From assembly GCA_902495705.1 (NCBI GenBank), contig CABUXT010000033.1, positions 1-21,727 on the forward strand: a DNA stretch of 21,727 bases. The letters run 5' to 3'. The translations under genes were made by a program, and so were the position numbers. Below the pieces are notes generated by a model. That model had not been told where the DNA came from. It did not search any database and worked only from the letters and a program-made list of their open reading frames with translations. This stretch comes from an uncultured cyanobacterium (GTDB lineage Bacteria > Cyanobacteriota > Vampirovibrionia > Gastranaerophilales > Gastranaerophilaceae). Shown piece after piece: positions 1 to 6,918 of this stretch (positions within the stretch are counted from its first letter, which is position 1; each line of letters begins with the position of its first letter).

Positions 1-239
1 CTGAAACAAGTTCAGCATGACTAAAAATCAAATGGATAGACCCTGAATCTACGCAGTCGCATAAAACGTGACTCCACTTCGTTTCGCACTCTGCTCCTGC
101 TGTTCAGGGTGACACATAGGCTAAAGTGTTCAATTGGAGATTCCGAACTAAATTCGGAATGACAATTATTTTATTTTGTTAGAGATTTTTAATCTTTTCA
201 GAATGACAAAAAATTTCACCCCAAAAATATAATTTACTT
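1..239. repeat. Gene-free gap with dispersed hairpin repeats
   Basis: I see no gene here. The gap holds three copies of a dispersed hairpin family that also occurs near 11.7 and 13.2 kb. Bases 1-20 are a copy cut by the window edge, with core GAAACAAGTTC in reverse orientation. Arms ACCCTGAA (40-47) and TTCAGGGT (103-110) are the same stem but with 55 bases between them instead of 5. Bases 140-160 are ATTCCGAA-CTAAA-TTCGGAAT, followed by GACA. The gap lies downstream of ogt, which is read leftward and ends at 240. No clear U-tract terminator follows ogt. Confidence 0.7.
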
Positions 240-695
240 TTACGAATATTTAAACTCCAGATTAAGCAAAAGTTCTTTTTTATCCAAGCCGTCAGCATAA
301 CCAACAAGCTTTCCGTTTGCACCAATTACCCTATGACAAGGAATAATTATCGGAATCTTGTTTTTGTTATTCGCGCCACCGACAGCACGAGAGGATTTTG
401 GCTGTCCGATTTGTTTTGCGATATCACCATAACAAACGGTTTTGCCATAAGGAATTGTCATCAAAGCTTGCCAAACTTTTTTCTGAAACTCCGTTCCCTC
501 AATCAAAATCGGAACATCAAATGTCTTTCTTTTTCCACAAAAATATTCCCCAAGTTGCCTTATTGTCTCTTTTATCAGTGGAGTCTCAAAAATTTCACCT
601 TCATCTTCTTCATGGTAAGCAATCCGCGAAATCTTACCATCCTTTTCGGTTATCCAAATTTTGCCTAACGGAGATTCACAAAAAAATTTTTTCAT
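240..695 (-). CDS. ogt: Methylated-DNA--protein-cysteine methyltransferase (Ogt type)
   Basis: Suicide DNA-repair enzyme that moves the alkyl group from O6-alkylguanine (or O4-alkylthymine) to its own cysteine. The active-site motif PCHRV is at residues 119-123, with acceptor Cys120. The preceding RAVGGANNKN stretch (103-112) carries the helix-turn-helix arginine used to flip the base. The protein has 151 residues, the usual length for a stand-alone Ogt with a short N-terminal domain; there is no Ada regulatory domain. The ATG at 693-695 has an AAGGGGG ribosome site a few bases upstream. It is divergent from the SGNH hydrolase gene with only 40 bases between them, so the two share a compact promoter region. 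Nothing is odd in the catalytic core. Confidence 0.95.
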   Translation of the reverse strand: MKKFFCESPLGKIWITEKDGKISRIAYHEEDEGEIFETPLIKETIRQLGEYFCGKRKTFDVPILIEGTEFQKKVWQALMTIPYGKTVCYGDIAKQIGQPKSSRAVGGANNKNKIPIIIPCHRVIGANGKLVGYADGLDKKELLLNLEFKYS

Positions 696-699
696 ACAT

Positions 700-728
700 T
701 TGCCCCCTTTTTAAATATATTATATAAT
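700..728 (+). promoter_or_regulatory. Promoter of the SGNH hydrolase gene, predicting a leaderless mRNA
   Basis: TTGCCC (700-705), a 17-base spacer, then a perfect TATAAT (723-728). Only seven bases separate the -10 box from the ATG at 736, so transcription would begin at or next to the start codon. No Shine-Dalgarno-like sequence fits in AAGCGTT. Confidence 0.55.
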
Positions 729-735
729 AAGCGTT

Positions 736-1353
736 ATGAAAAAGATTTTATGCTACGGCGACTCAAACACCTACGGATTTATCCCGACCAATTGCGCAAG
801 ATATTCAAAAGATGAAAGATGGAGCGGAATTTTATCAACTCTGCTTGCTCCTGCTTTTGAAGTTTTGGAAGAAGGATTAAATAACAGAATGGGATTTTTC
901 AAGAGTCCTGAAAGCATTAAACACTCAGGTGGTGAGTATTTGCCGATATATTTGCAAAACCACAAAGACATTGATATTTGCGTTTTGGCATTAGGGACAA
1001 ATGATGCACAATTTTTCTACAATCTTGATGAAAATATCGCGCGTGAAGGATTGCAAAAACTGATTAATTCGCTAAAAGACGCTAATCCAAATACCGAGAT
1101 AATTATAATTCCGCCTGTAAAAATCCAACGCAACATATTGAATGGAATTTTTGCAATGCAATTTGACCTGACATCTGTTGAGCGAATAAAAAAAGTTTTT
1201 CCGATATTTGAACAAGTGGCAAAAGAAAACAATTGCAAGTATTTTGATTTTAACGAATTTGTCAAACCATCCCAAACCGATGGACTGCATTATACAAAAG
1301 AATCCCACAAAATCATCGCTCAACGCCTTGCAGAATTTATCAAAGCATTATAG
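736..1353 (+). CDS. SGNH/GDSL-family hydrolase (arylesterase/acyltransferase-like)
   Basis: Serine esterase of the SGNH fold; the natural substrate is unknown. All four blocks are visible: GDSNTYG (8-14, nucleophile Ser10), EEGLNNR (45-51, oxyanion Gly), GTND (87-90, oxyanion Asn89) and DGLHYT (182-187, catalytic Asp182 and His185). The start MKKILCYGDSNTYG with the EEGLNNR block resembles the Mycobacterium smegmatis arylesterase/acyltransferase subgroup. The 205 residues match that family and there is no signal peptide, so it is probably cytoplasmic. Its stop codon overlaps the tail of the oppositely oriented fic gene by six bases. It appears to lack a ribosome site (see its promoter). I am confident of the family but not of the substrate. 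Confidence 0.9.
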   Translation: MKKILCYGDSNTYGFIPTNCARYSKDERWSGILSTLLAPAFEVLEEGLNNRMGFFKSPESIKHSGGEYLPIYLQNHKDIDICVLALGTNDAQFFYNLDENIAREGLQKLINSLKDANPNTEIIIIPPVKIQRNILNGIFAMQFDLTSVERIKKVFPIFEQVAKENNCKYFDFNEFVKPSQTDGLHYTKESHKIIAQRLAEFIKAL

Positions 1354-1956
1354 CAAATCTTTGCTGTTATAAAGGTTGTAGCCTTCATAGTGGTAACTTG
1401 CATCAATGCCTTTCATATAAATTTCTCTATCATTAATTTTATCTATCAGCGCATTTTTCAACACTGATTTTATTTCGATGGTTCTAATCGGACTTCTTTC
1501 CATCGCAAGAAGGTAATCTTCTTTATCAACTTTACTCCAATCAACAACCTTGCCGATTTCGGCTTTTAGAATTAAATCCAGCCAAATTCTTGTACTACGC
1601 CCATTTCCTTCTCTGAAAGGATGAGCAATATTCATTTCAACATATTTGTCTATAATTTCGTCAAAATTTGACTGAGGCATACTATCAATATGGTCAAGCG
1701 CAGGTTGCAAAAACATAACAGGAGCAAAACGGAAATTACCTTTGGCTATATTTACATCACGGACTTTGCCTGCAAAATCATAAATTTCATCAAACAGATA
1801 TTTGTGAATTGCAACTAAAGTTTCAAATTTGCCAACAGGCAAATCTTTCAAAATTCCTGAATCAAAAATCCCAAGAGCTTTTGTTTTGCTGATTTTTTCT
1901 TCCACTCTTGCAAGTTCTGCAGATTCTGTTATGCCAAGTTTGTTTGCTATAGTCAT
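1348..1956 (-). CDS. Fic-domain protein, probable AMP-transferase with C-terminal inhibitory motif
   Basis: Fic enzymes transfer AMP (sometimes other nucleotides) from a nucleotide to a hydroxyl of a target protein. The motif HPFREGNGRSTR at residues 112-123 is fully canonical, with catalytic His112, Glu116, Asn118, Arg120 and Arg123. Near the C-terminus SYHYEG (187-192) fits the [S/T]xxxE[G/N] inhibitory helix, which places it in the class III (self-contained C-terminal inhibitor) type typified by the Neisseria Fic. The protein has 202 residues. No separate antitoxin gene is adjacent, consistent with built-in inhibition. AAAGAGG lies just upstream of the ATG. It ends six bases inside the convergent SGNH gene. 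The target protein cannot be inferred. Confidence 0.92.
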   Translation of the reverse strand: MTIANKLGITESAELARVEEKISKTKALGIFDSGILKDLPVGKFETLVAIHKYLFDEIYDFAGKVRDVNIAKGNFRFAPVMFLQPALDHIDSMPQSNFDEIIDKYVEMNIAHPFREGNGRSTRIWLDLILKAEIGKVVDWSKVDKEDYLLAMERSPIRTIEIKSVLKNALIDKINDREIYMKGIDASYHYEGYNLYNSKDLL

Positions 1957-2004
1957 AAAACCTCTTTACTACACCATTTTAGCATATTTTTTGACTTTAT
2001 TCAA

Positions 2005-3390
2005 TTACTTAGCCACTCTGAAACCCTCAAATGCAGGGCTGAATTTTACAAAATCCTGAGTGTTGATTTTTGGGTTTTGATTTTCAGATTTTGCCTGATG
2101 GTCGTATCTGTATTTTGTCCAAATTCTTGAAACCGCGCTCAAAGTAAAGCCCATTGCAACCAAGCTGAACAAATACGGAACACCAGTTATAACAGATTTT
2201 TGTTTAATCAATTTTTCAAGTTCTGCTTGAACTGTTGTGTTGTTTGCTTTTGCCAATTTTTCAGCAATTGCAGGTAATTCTTTGCGAGAAGGTACGGCAC
2301 CGATTGCTCCGTTTTTATCTTGTTTAATCAATTCAGGGAATTTTCCTTTTTTCGCCAAAATTTTCTTAAATCCTGCATCTAAAATTGAAGAACCGAAAAT
2401 GGTATACAACACAACAAGCGGAACTCTTGTCCAAACTTCATAAAAGTCTAATTTGCCTCTATCTTTTGCAGCACTTGAATATCCGAACAAACCTGTAATA
2501 CAAGTCAAAGCCAACTGACCTTTACTTAGGGCAAATTTGCCATTGCTGTTTTCAAAATCAAGTTTCAAATATTCTTTCAAAAATTTATCTGTTTTTTCTG
2601 AATTAAAACCAAATTTGTGGAACAATTTTGAAAGATTTTCCCCAGGTTCAAGCAAAATATGAGAAAATCTTCTTGCAGCTTTTGATTTATGCCCAAACAC
2701 TGATAACGCAAGCCCTGAACCGATTCCTGCAGCAGACAACAAACCTGTTTTTAACAAAACTTTTTTAGAATGAGATTCTACACGATTTTGTTGTTCAGTG
2801 TTTTCATTTTTTTCTTTATTCAAATTGGCAACGTTATTAAAGTCACTAACCTTAAACACTTTTAAAGTAAACAAATTTTTAGCAAAACCAAGAGCATATT
2901 CCAGTGCAGGAACTGTCACACATGCCAGTACAATACCTGCTTTTGTCGTAATCAAACGTTTTTTCAAATCCTTATCAAGGTTAGATTTTTTTATTTCATC
3001 AACACTTTTTGACAAATTTTTAGCGATAGAATCTCCAAGTTTTTTAGGTTGAGCTTTTTTGAATAAACCGTTGCGGAATAAATGTTCTCCAAAAAACGGT
3101 GCGGCAAAATAAAAAATTCCTGATTCTAAAAATTCCAAAAACGTAAATTCGCTAAAATCAATGAAACTTCTTGATAATACAGCTTTTGGAAACCAATTTG
3201 TCAAAGTGCCTTGTATAAATCTTGTTGAAGATAAATTTTCTTGAGATTTTAAAAATTTATCCAAATATTTTGTACTTTTATTGCTAAATTCACTTGCTCC
3301 GCCTTGAAATTGCGGTTGAGTATTATTGTTGTTATTTGCTAAATATTTTCGGTTATTTAATTTTACGTCATTTGTTATGCTTGGTATCAT
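2005..3390 (-). CDS. Unidentified multi-span membrane protein (lineage-type)
   Basis: I do not recognise a named family. The 461 residues contain about six hydrophobic stretches, near 84-101, 151-170, 212-233, 291-306, 322-340 and 399-420, so it is probably an inner-membrane protein. The N-terminus has no classical signal peptide but an Asn-rich linker (18-23) ending in PQFQGG. A similar SPAFEG (451-456) sits at the C-terminus; short F-x-G motifs like these recall proteins I associate with Gastranaerophilales. The central loops are basic (Lys-rich). The ATG is preceded by AAAGGA at ten bases. Upstream, in the same direction, lie a promoter, a 28-codon Met-rich mini-ORF and a strong terminator, so its transcription is likely controlled by terminator read-through. 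Confidence 0.8.
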   Translation of the reverse strand: MIPSITNDVKLNNRKYLANNNNNTQPQFQGGASEFSNKSTKYLDKFLKSQENLSSTRFIQGTLTNWFPKAVLSRSFIDFSEFTFLEFLESGIFYFAAPFFGEHLFRNGLFKKAQPKKLGDSIAKNLSKSVDEIKKSNLDKDLKKRLITTKAGIVLACVTVPALEYALGFAKNLFTLKVFKVSDFNNVANLNKEKNENTEQQNRVESHSKKVLLKTGLLSAAGIGSGLALSVFGHKSKAARRFSHILLEPGENLSKLFHKFGFNSEKTDKFLKEYLKLDFENSNGKFALSKGQLALTCITGLFGYSSAAKDRGKLDFYEVWTRVPLVVLYTIFGSSILDAGFKKILAKKGKFPELIKQDKNGAIGAVPSRKELPAIAEKLAKANNTTVQAELEKLIKQKSVITGVPYLFSLVAMGFTLSAVSRIWTKYRYDHQAKSENQNPKINTQDFVKFSPAFEGFRVAK

Positions 3391-3431
3391 TTTAAAATTT
3401 TCCTTTCATTGTGTCAGAGTCTGAATACTAA

Positions 3432-3461
3432 AAAAGAACCGCCCTTTTAGGCGGTTCTTTT
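3432..3461 (-). terminator. Intrinsic terminator / candidate attenuator
   Basis: Perfect 12-bp stem: AAAAGAACCGCC and its complement GGCGGTTCTTTT, with a six-base loop. Read on the minus strand, the stem runs into an uninterrupted T tract (CTTTTTT), so it should stop transcripts from the mini-ORF promoter. It lies 25 bases after the mini-ORF stop and 41 bases before the start of the 461-residue membrane protein. The 5' arm plus loop (3447-3455) can also pair with 3514-3522 inside the mini-ORF. Confidence 0.85.
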
Positions 3462-3486
3462 AAAATTGTTTGCTTATTTATGAACT

Positions 3487-3573
3487 CTAACACATTCGAT
3501 TCGCACAACAATGACCGCCTAACCTTGGGCTTTGCATCATCATCATTTGCATCATCATAGTGTTGTTTCTCAT
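3487..3573 (-). CDS. 28-residue Met/Cys-rich mini-ORF (leader peptide or microprotein)
   Basis: The ORF opens with ATG at 3571-3573 and stops with TAG at 3487-3489. Residues 5-14 read TMMMQMMMMQ and residues 19-28 read GGHCCANRMC. Nine of 28 residues are Met and three are Cys. AAAGGA lies about 11 bases upstream and a near-consensus promoter (3599-3627) lies above that. A perfect intrinsic terminator follows 25 bases after the stop. This promoter, ribosome site, ORF and terminator form a complete short transcription unit. Two readings fit: a leader peptide whose run of Met codons senses charged tRNA-Met to control the downstream membrane protein, or a functional metal-binding (Cu(I)-type Met/Cys) microprotein. 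I do not recognise a family. The tandem ATG codons also make it prone to repeat slippage. Confidence 0.6.
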   Translation of the reverse strand: MRNNTMMMQMMMMQSPRLGGHCCANRMC

Positions 3574-3598
3574 TTAAAAATCTTTCCTTTTTGAGACT

Positions 3599-3627
3599 AT
3601 ATTATTATAACCATTTTTTATTGTCAA
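3599..3627 (-). promoter_or_regulatory. Promoter of the Met-rich mini-ORF
   Basis: On the minus strand: a perfect TTGACA (3622-3627), a 17-base spacer, then TAATAT (3599-3604). Transcription would start near 3592, giving about a 20-base leader before the mini-ORF ATG. It has the same -35 box, spacing and -10 box as the promoter before ade at 6853-6881. Confidence 0.65.
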
Positions 3628-3676
3628 TTATACGCTTTATAAAGCTTAAAAATTTTTTATTTTGCTATCTGATTTG

Positions 3677-3976
3677 CTAATTTTTGTTACGCAAAACATC
3701 AAGCATTTCATACCCTTTTGCAGTGAGCCTGTAGCCGACATCCATAATACTGTATTCGCCGCCCACACAATACACAAACCCAAATGGGTATTTGGCAGAA
3801 AAAGAATCAATCAAGCCTTCATCTCCCAAAACTAAAATATGCCCCATAAATTTACGTTCGGCATCTTTACCTTTTATTTTCAACTTTTGCATTAGAGAAT
3901 GTGAATTAATAACATAATCCTTTTCATTTTCCATGGTTAGCAAAATTTGAGCAATAAAATTAGAATCAAGTTTCAT
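3677..3976 (-). CDS. DUF2513 family protein, probable small winged-helix protein
   Basis: A 99-residue protein whose layout matches DUF2513: MKLDSNFIAQILLTME at the start, a middle helix-turn-helix-like stretch ending LGDEGLIDS, and the closing strand and helix YRLTAKGYEMLDVLRN. This domain is common in phage and accessory regions and resembles a winged helix, but its role is unknown. AAAGG precedes the ATG at 3974-3976. It stands alone, downstream of the exonuclease gene on the same strand with a ~70-base gap, and is not clearly co-transcribed. Family assignment is by resemblance only. Confidence 0.7.
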   Translation of the reverse strand: MKLDSNFIAQILLTMENEKDYVINSHSLMQKLKIKGKDAERKFMGHILVLGDEGLIDSFSAKYPFGFVYCVGGEYSIMDVGYRLTAKGYEMLDVLRNKN

Positions 3977-4048
3977 AAAATAAACCTTTTAAAATTGTGC
4001 ACTATGTTAATTTATACCATTTTATAAGCTTTTTGGCAAGGAAAATTT

Positions 4049-4609
4049 TTAAACTTCACTCTGCACTTGCTTTTTCATCGCATTATAAATTCCGTAAGTC
4101 ATACGGCAATCATTATCAGCTCTGTGATGACCTGTTGCATCAACCTTATAATATTCTGCAACATAATCCAATTTATGACTTCTTGTCGGACAATATTTGC
4201 GAGACATTGTACAAGTATCGACAAAGTCGTTGCGAAACTCTCTGTCATAGCATTTTACACTCTTGTCATAAATAAAATTGATATCAAAATTTACATTATG
4301 CCCAACAACGATATCATCACCGATAAAATTCAAATATTCTTCCAAAATTTCTTCAATCAACGGAGCATCTTCAACCATTTCATTTGAAATACCTGTCAAT
4401 TTTGTGATAAAACCGCCAATTCTTGATAATGGTTTTACGAGCGTTGTGTAAGAATCAAAAATTTCATTATTTCGAATTTTCAATGCTGAAAGTTCTATTA
4501 TTTCATTTTTAGAAGCGGATAATCCTGTCGTTTCAATATCTATAACAGTATAATTGTCAGGAAAATCCATCAACTTTTGACCTTTGTTTCTTGTTGCCAT
4601 TGTCGCCAT
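4049..4609 (-). CDS. DnaQ-like 3'-5' exonuclease (DEDDh, PolC epsilon type)
   Basis: Exonuclease-fold protein that removes nucleotides from 3' ends with two metal ions. The DEDDh residues are complete: DIETTG (Asp24, Glu26), HNVNFD (104-109, Asp109) and HRADND (His162, Asp167). The preferred start is ATG at 4607-4609, giving 186 residues, because AAGGGG lies just before it. An upstream in-frame ATG at 4726 would add 39 residues with no domain similarity and no ribosome site. There is no polymerase domain, so this is a free-standing proofreading- or RNase T-like enzyme; DNA versus RNA substrate cannot be decided. It is divergent from hcp. Confidence 0.9.
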   Translation of the reverse strand: MATMATRNKGQKLMDFPDNYTVIDIETTGLSASKNEIIELSALKIRNNEIFDSYTTLVKPLSRIGGFITKLTGISNEMVEDAPLIEEILEEYLNFIGDDIVVGHNVNFDINFIYDKSVKCYDREFRNDFVDTCTMSRKYCPTRSHKLDYVAEYYKVDATGHHRADNDCRMTYGIYNAMKKQVQSEV

Positions 4610-4703
4610 AAATACCCCTTTGATATATTTATTTAATAACATAAAATAAATATTTTTCCAAAATTTATTAAAATCATCCTCCCTTATCCCCCAAGTTACC
4701 AAA

Positions 4704-4731
4704 TTGAAAACTCGAAGATTTAACATATCAT
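4704..4731 (+). promoter_or_regulatory. Probable hcp promoter
   Basis: TTGAAA (4704-4709), a 16-base spacer, then TATCAT (4726-4731), 27 bases before the hcp ATG. AAGGAGAG provides a strong ribosome site. I saw no convincing Fnr/Crp or NsrR palindrome. The rest of the 149-base gap to the exonuclease gene is AT-rich without other features. Confidence 0.45.
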
Positions 4732-4758
4732 CATTTTGAAAAAACTAAGGAGAGATTT

Positions 4759-6294
4759 ATGAATATGTTTTGTTTTCAATGTGAGCAAACCGCACAAGGT
4801 AAAGGTTGTACAATATCAGGAGTTTGTGGCAAAAAACCTGATACTGCAAATTTGCAAGACGAATTAACAAGTTCTGTAATTGAACTTGCCATCTGTGGTG
4901 AAATAAACGAAACAAACACGGATTTAATCGTAGACGGACTTTTCACAACTATTACCAACGTTAATTTTGACAACACCGCAATTGAAAACATGACCAAAAA
5001 AGTCAGAGAACATATTCCATGCGATTCTAAATTCAACATAGACACGGTTTGGAACTGCAATAAAGATATCAGGAGTTTAAAATCTTTAATTCTTTTCGGA
5101 TTAAAAGGGATGGCTGCTTACGCACACCATGCCAGAGTTTTGGGCTATCGAGACAAAACAGTCGATGAGTATTTTTATGAAGCACTAAAAGCAATATCAA
5201 AAGACTTGACACCTGCTGAATTGACATCATACGTATTTAAAACAGGGGAAATAAATTTAAAATGTATGGAACTTTTGGATAAAGCCAACACCAAAACTTA
5301 TGGCAACCCTGAACCGACAAAAGTATCTACAACCATTGAAAAAGGTCCGTTTATCGTAATATCAGGACATGATTTGCGTGACTTGGAACTACTGCTTGAA
5401 CAAACCAAAGACAAAGGGATAAATATCTACACCCATGGCGAAATGCTGCCTTGCCATGCTTATCCTGAATTAAAAAAATATCCTCACTTGAAAGGTAATT
5501 TTGGTACAGCTTGGCAAAACCAACAAAAAGAATTTGAAAATATTCCTGCACCGATTTTATTTACAACAAACTGTATCATGCCTGTAAAACCGAGTTACGC
5601 CGATAGAGTTTTCACAACCGATGTCGTAGGTTTTCCTGAAATGGTTCATATTGGCGAAGATAAAGATTTTACACCGATAATTAAAAAATCGCTTGAACTT
5701 GGCGGATATAAAGAAGACCAACACCTTACGGGAATAAATGGAGGAGACCTTTTGACCGTAGGATTTGGACACCATACGGTATTAAGTATCGCAGACAAGG
5801 TAATCGACGCAATAAAATCAGGAAAAATTAAACATATTTTCCTTGTCGGAGGATGTGACGGCGCAAAAGTCGGCAGAAATTATTATACAAAATTTGTCGA
5901 ACAGACTCCAAAAAACACCCTTGTTTTGACACTTGCTTGCGGCAAATACAGGTTCAACGATATGGATTTGGGCGAAATTGACGGTATACCGCGCCTGCTT
6001 GATATGGGACAATGCAACGATGCATATTCGGCAATCAAAGTGGCAACAGAACTTGCAAAAGCCTTCAATTGTTCAGTCAACGAACTTCCGCTATCTTTTG
6101 TCTTATCTTGGTATGAGCAAAAAGCCGTTTGTATTTTGCTGACACTTTTATATTTAGGAATCAAAAATATAAAACTTGGTCCGACACTTCCTGCATTTGT
6201 TTCGCAAAATGTTTTGAACATTCTTGTTGAAAAATTCAACATTCAACCAATTTCAACACCTGAAAATGACTTGAAAGACATTTTAAAAACTTAA
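4759..6294 (+). CDS. hcp: Hybrid-cluster protein (class I), nitric oxide/hydroxylamine reductase
   Basis: Cytoplasmic iron-sulfur enzyme that reduces NO (and hydroxylamine in vitro), typical of anaerobes under nitrosative stress. The N-terminal cluster motif is C5-x2-C8-x8-C17-x5-C23, the class I spacing. Hybrid-cluster ligands are all present: His204 (GHD), Glu228 (HGE), Cys272, Cys366 (GGCDGAK, the persulfide position), Cys394, Cys419 and Glu453 (WYEQK). Each lies 40 or 41 positions before the Desulfovibrio residue I remember (H244, E268, C312, C406, C434, C459, E494). The 511 residues are therefore short by about 40 within the N-terminal helical part. No Hcr reductase gene is adjacent. A small unknown gene follows after 14 bases. 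Confidence 0.96.
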   Translation: MNMFCFQCEQTAQGKGCTISGVCGKKPDTANLQDELTSSVIELAICGEINETNTDLIVDGLFTTITNVNFDNTAIENMTKKVREHIPCDSKFNIDTVWNCNKDIRSLKSLILFGLKGMAAYAHHARVLGYRDKTVDEYFYEALKAISKDLTPAELTSYVFKTGEINLKCMELLDKANTKTYGNPEPTKVSTTIEKGPFIVISGHDLRDLELLLEQTKDKGINIYTHGEMLPCHAYPELKKYPHLKGNFGTAWQNQQKEFENIPAPILFTTNCIMPVKPSYADRVFTTDVVGFPEMVHIGEDKDFTPIIKKSLELGGYKEDQHLTGINGGDLLTVGFGHHTVLSIADKVIDAIKSGKIKHIFLVGGCDGAKVGRNYYTKFVEQTPKNTLVLTLACGKYRFNDMDLGEIDGIPRLLDMGQCNDAYSAIKVATELAKAFNCSVNELPLSFVLSWYEQKAVCILLTLLYLGIKNIKLGPTLPAFVSQNVLNILVEKFNIQPISTPENDLKDILKT

Positions 6295-6308
6295 TAGCAA
6301 AAAATATT

Positions 6309-6836
6309 TTGCCAAGATTTATAGATGATATGGACGTATCATTTACCGGAATAAAAAATATAAAAATATATCAAAAATCGTTTAAAAAATTTGGCAGTTA
6401 TCTCTCTTATGACAACGAAATCAAACAAGGGGAGAAACTACATTCCGAAATCCATATCCACTGTGATTTGACAAAAGACGCTCAAGGTGATGATGTTGGC
6501 GATTTTTATGGAGCAATAAAACGCTCCGGCGGAGATTACGCACTATATTGCCTAAATTCTAAAGCACCAAATCATGTAGAACTCCAAGCAAAAGGTTTTG
6601 AAGTCAAAGATGATATTGTTGATGCCACAAATGCGCAGTTCAAAATCAACGGCAAAGATATCATGCTGACTAATGACAAAGTGCTTGCACTATATTCATT
6701 TATGGCAAAATTAACAAGAAAAATTGCCAACAAGCCTGAAACCAGCGAAAGACAAAAATATTTTGTCCAAAAGGTAAATGATTTTGTTGACGCTGAGGCA
6801 AGAAGTTATCTTGATATGCCACCAATAAAGAAATAA
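6309..6836 (+). CDS. Unidentified 175-residue protein with N-terminal F-x-G motif
   Basis: No family recognised. Predicted soluble, with no signal peptide or membrane span. The best start is uncertain. TTG at 6309 gives 175 residues. ATG at 6330 gives 168 and begins MDVSFTGIKNIK. Neither has a clear ribosome site, so translation may depend on coupling to hcp, which ends 14 bases upstream. The early VSFTGIKN recalls the short F-x-G motifs of the 461-residue membrane protein in this window. The middle (HSEIHIHCDL, 46-55) looks like beta strands; the C-terminal half is helical and lysine-rich. Its position suggests co-transcription with hcp, but that does not establish a role in NO metabolism. 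Confidence 0.7.
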   Translation: MPRFIDDMDVSFTGIKNIKIYQKSFKKFGSYLSYDNEIKQGEKLHSEIHIHCDLTKDAQGDDVGDFYGAIKRSGGDYALYCLNSKAPNHVELQAKGFEVKDDIVDATNAQFKINGKDIMLTNDKVLALYSFMAKLTRKIANKPETSERQKYFVQKVNDFVDAEARSYLDMPPIKK

Positions 6837-6852
6837 AATTTATCAAAAATAT

Positions 6853-6881
6853 TTGACATATTTTGCCAAAAAGATTAATAT
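6853..6881 (+). promoter_or_regulatory. Promoter of the ade-galE unit
   Basis: A perfect TTGACA (6853-6858), a 17-base spacer, then TAATAT (6876-6881), 37 bases before the ade ATG. It has the same boxes and spacing as the mini-ORF promoter at 3599-3627. Confidence 0.65.
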
Positions 6882-6918
6882 CATATATAAACCCTAAAAG
6901 AAAAAGAGAAAGCAAATT

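Noticed and set aside
1..239. CRISPR array suggested by repeated hairpin sequences
   Set aside because: Copies are irregularly spaced, differ in stems and are scattered over the window; there are no regular spacers and no cas genes.
4610..4726. N-terminal extension of the exonuclease
   Set aside because: The extra 39 residues match no domain and lack a ribosome site, while AAGGGG stands directly before the ATG at 4607-4609.
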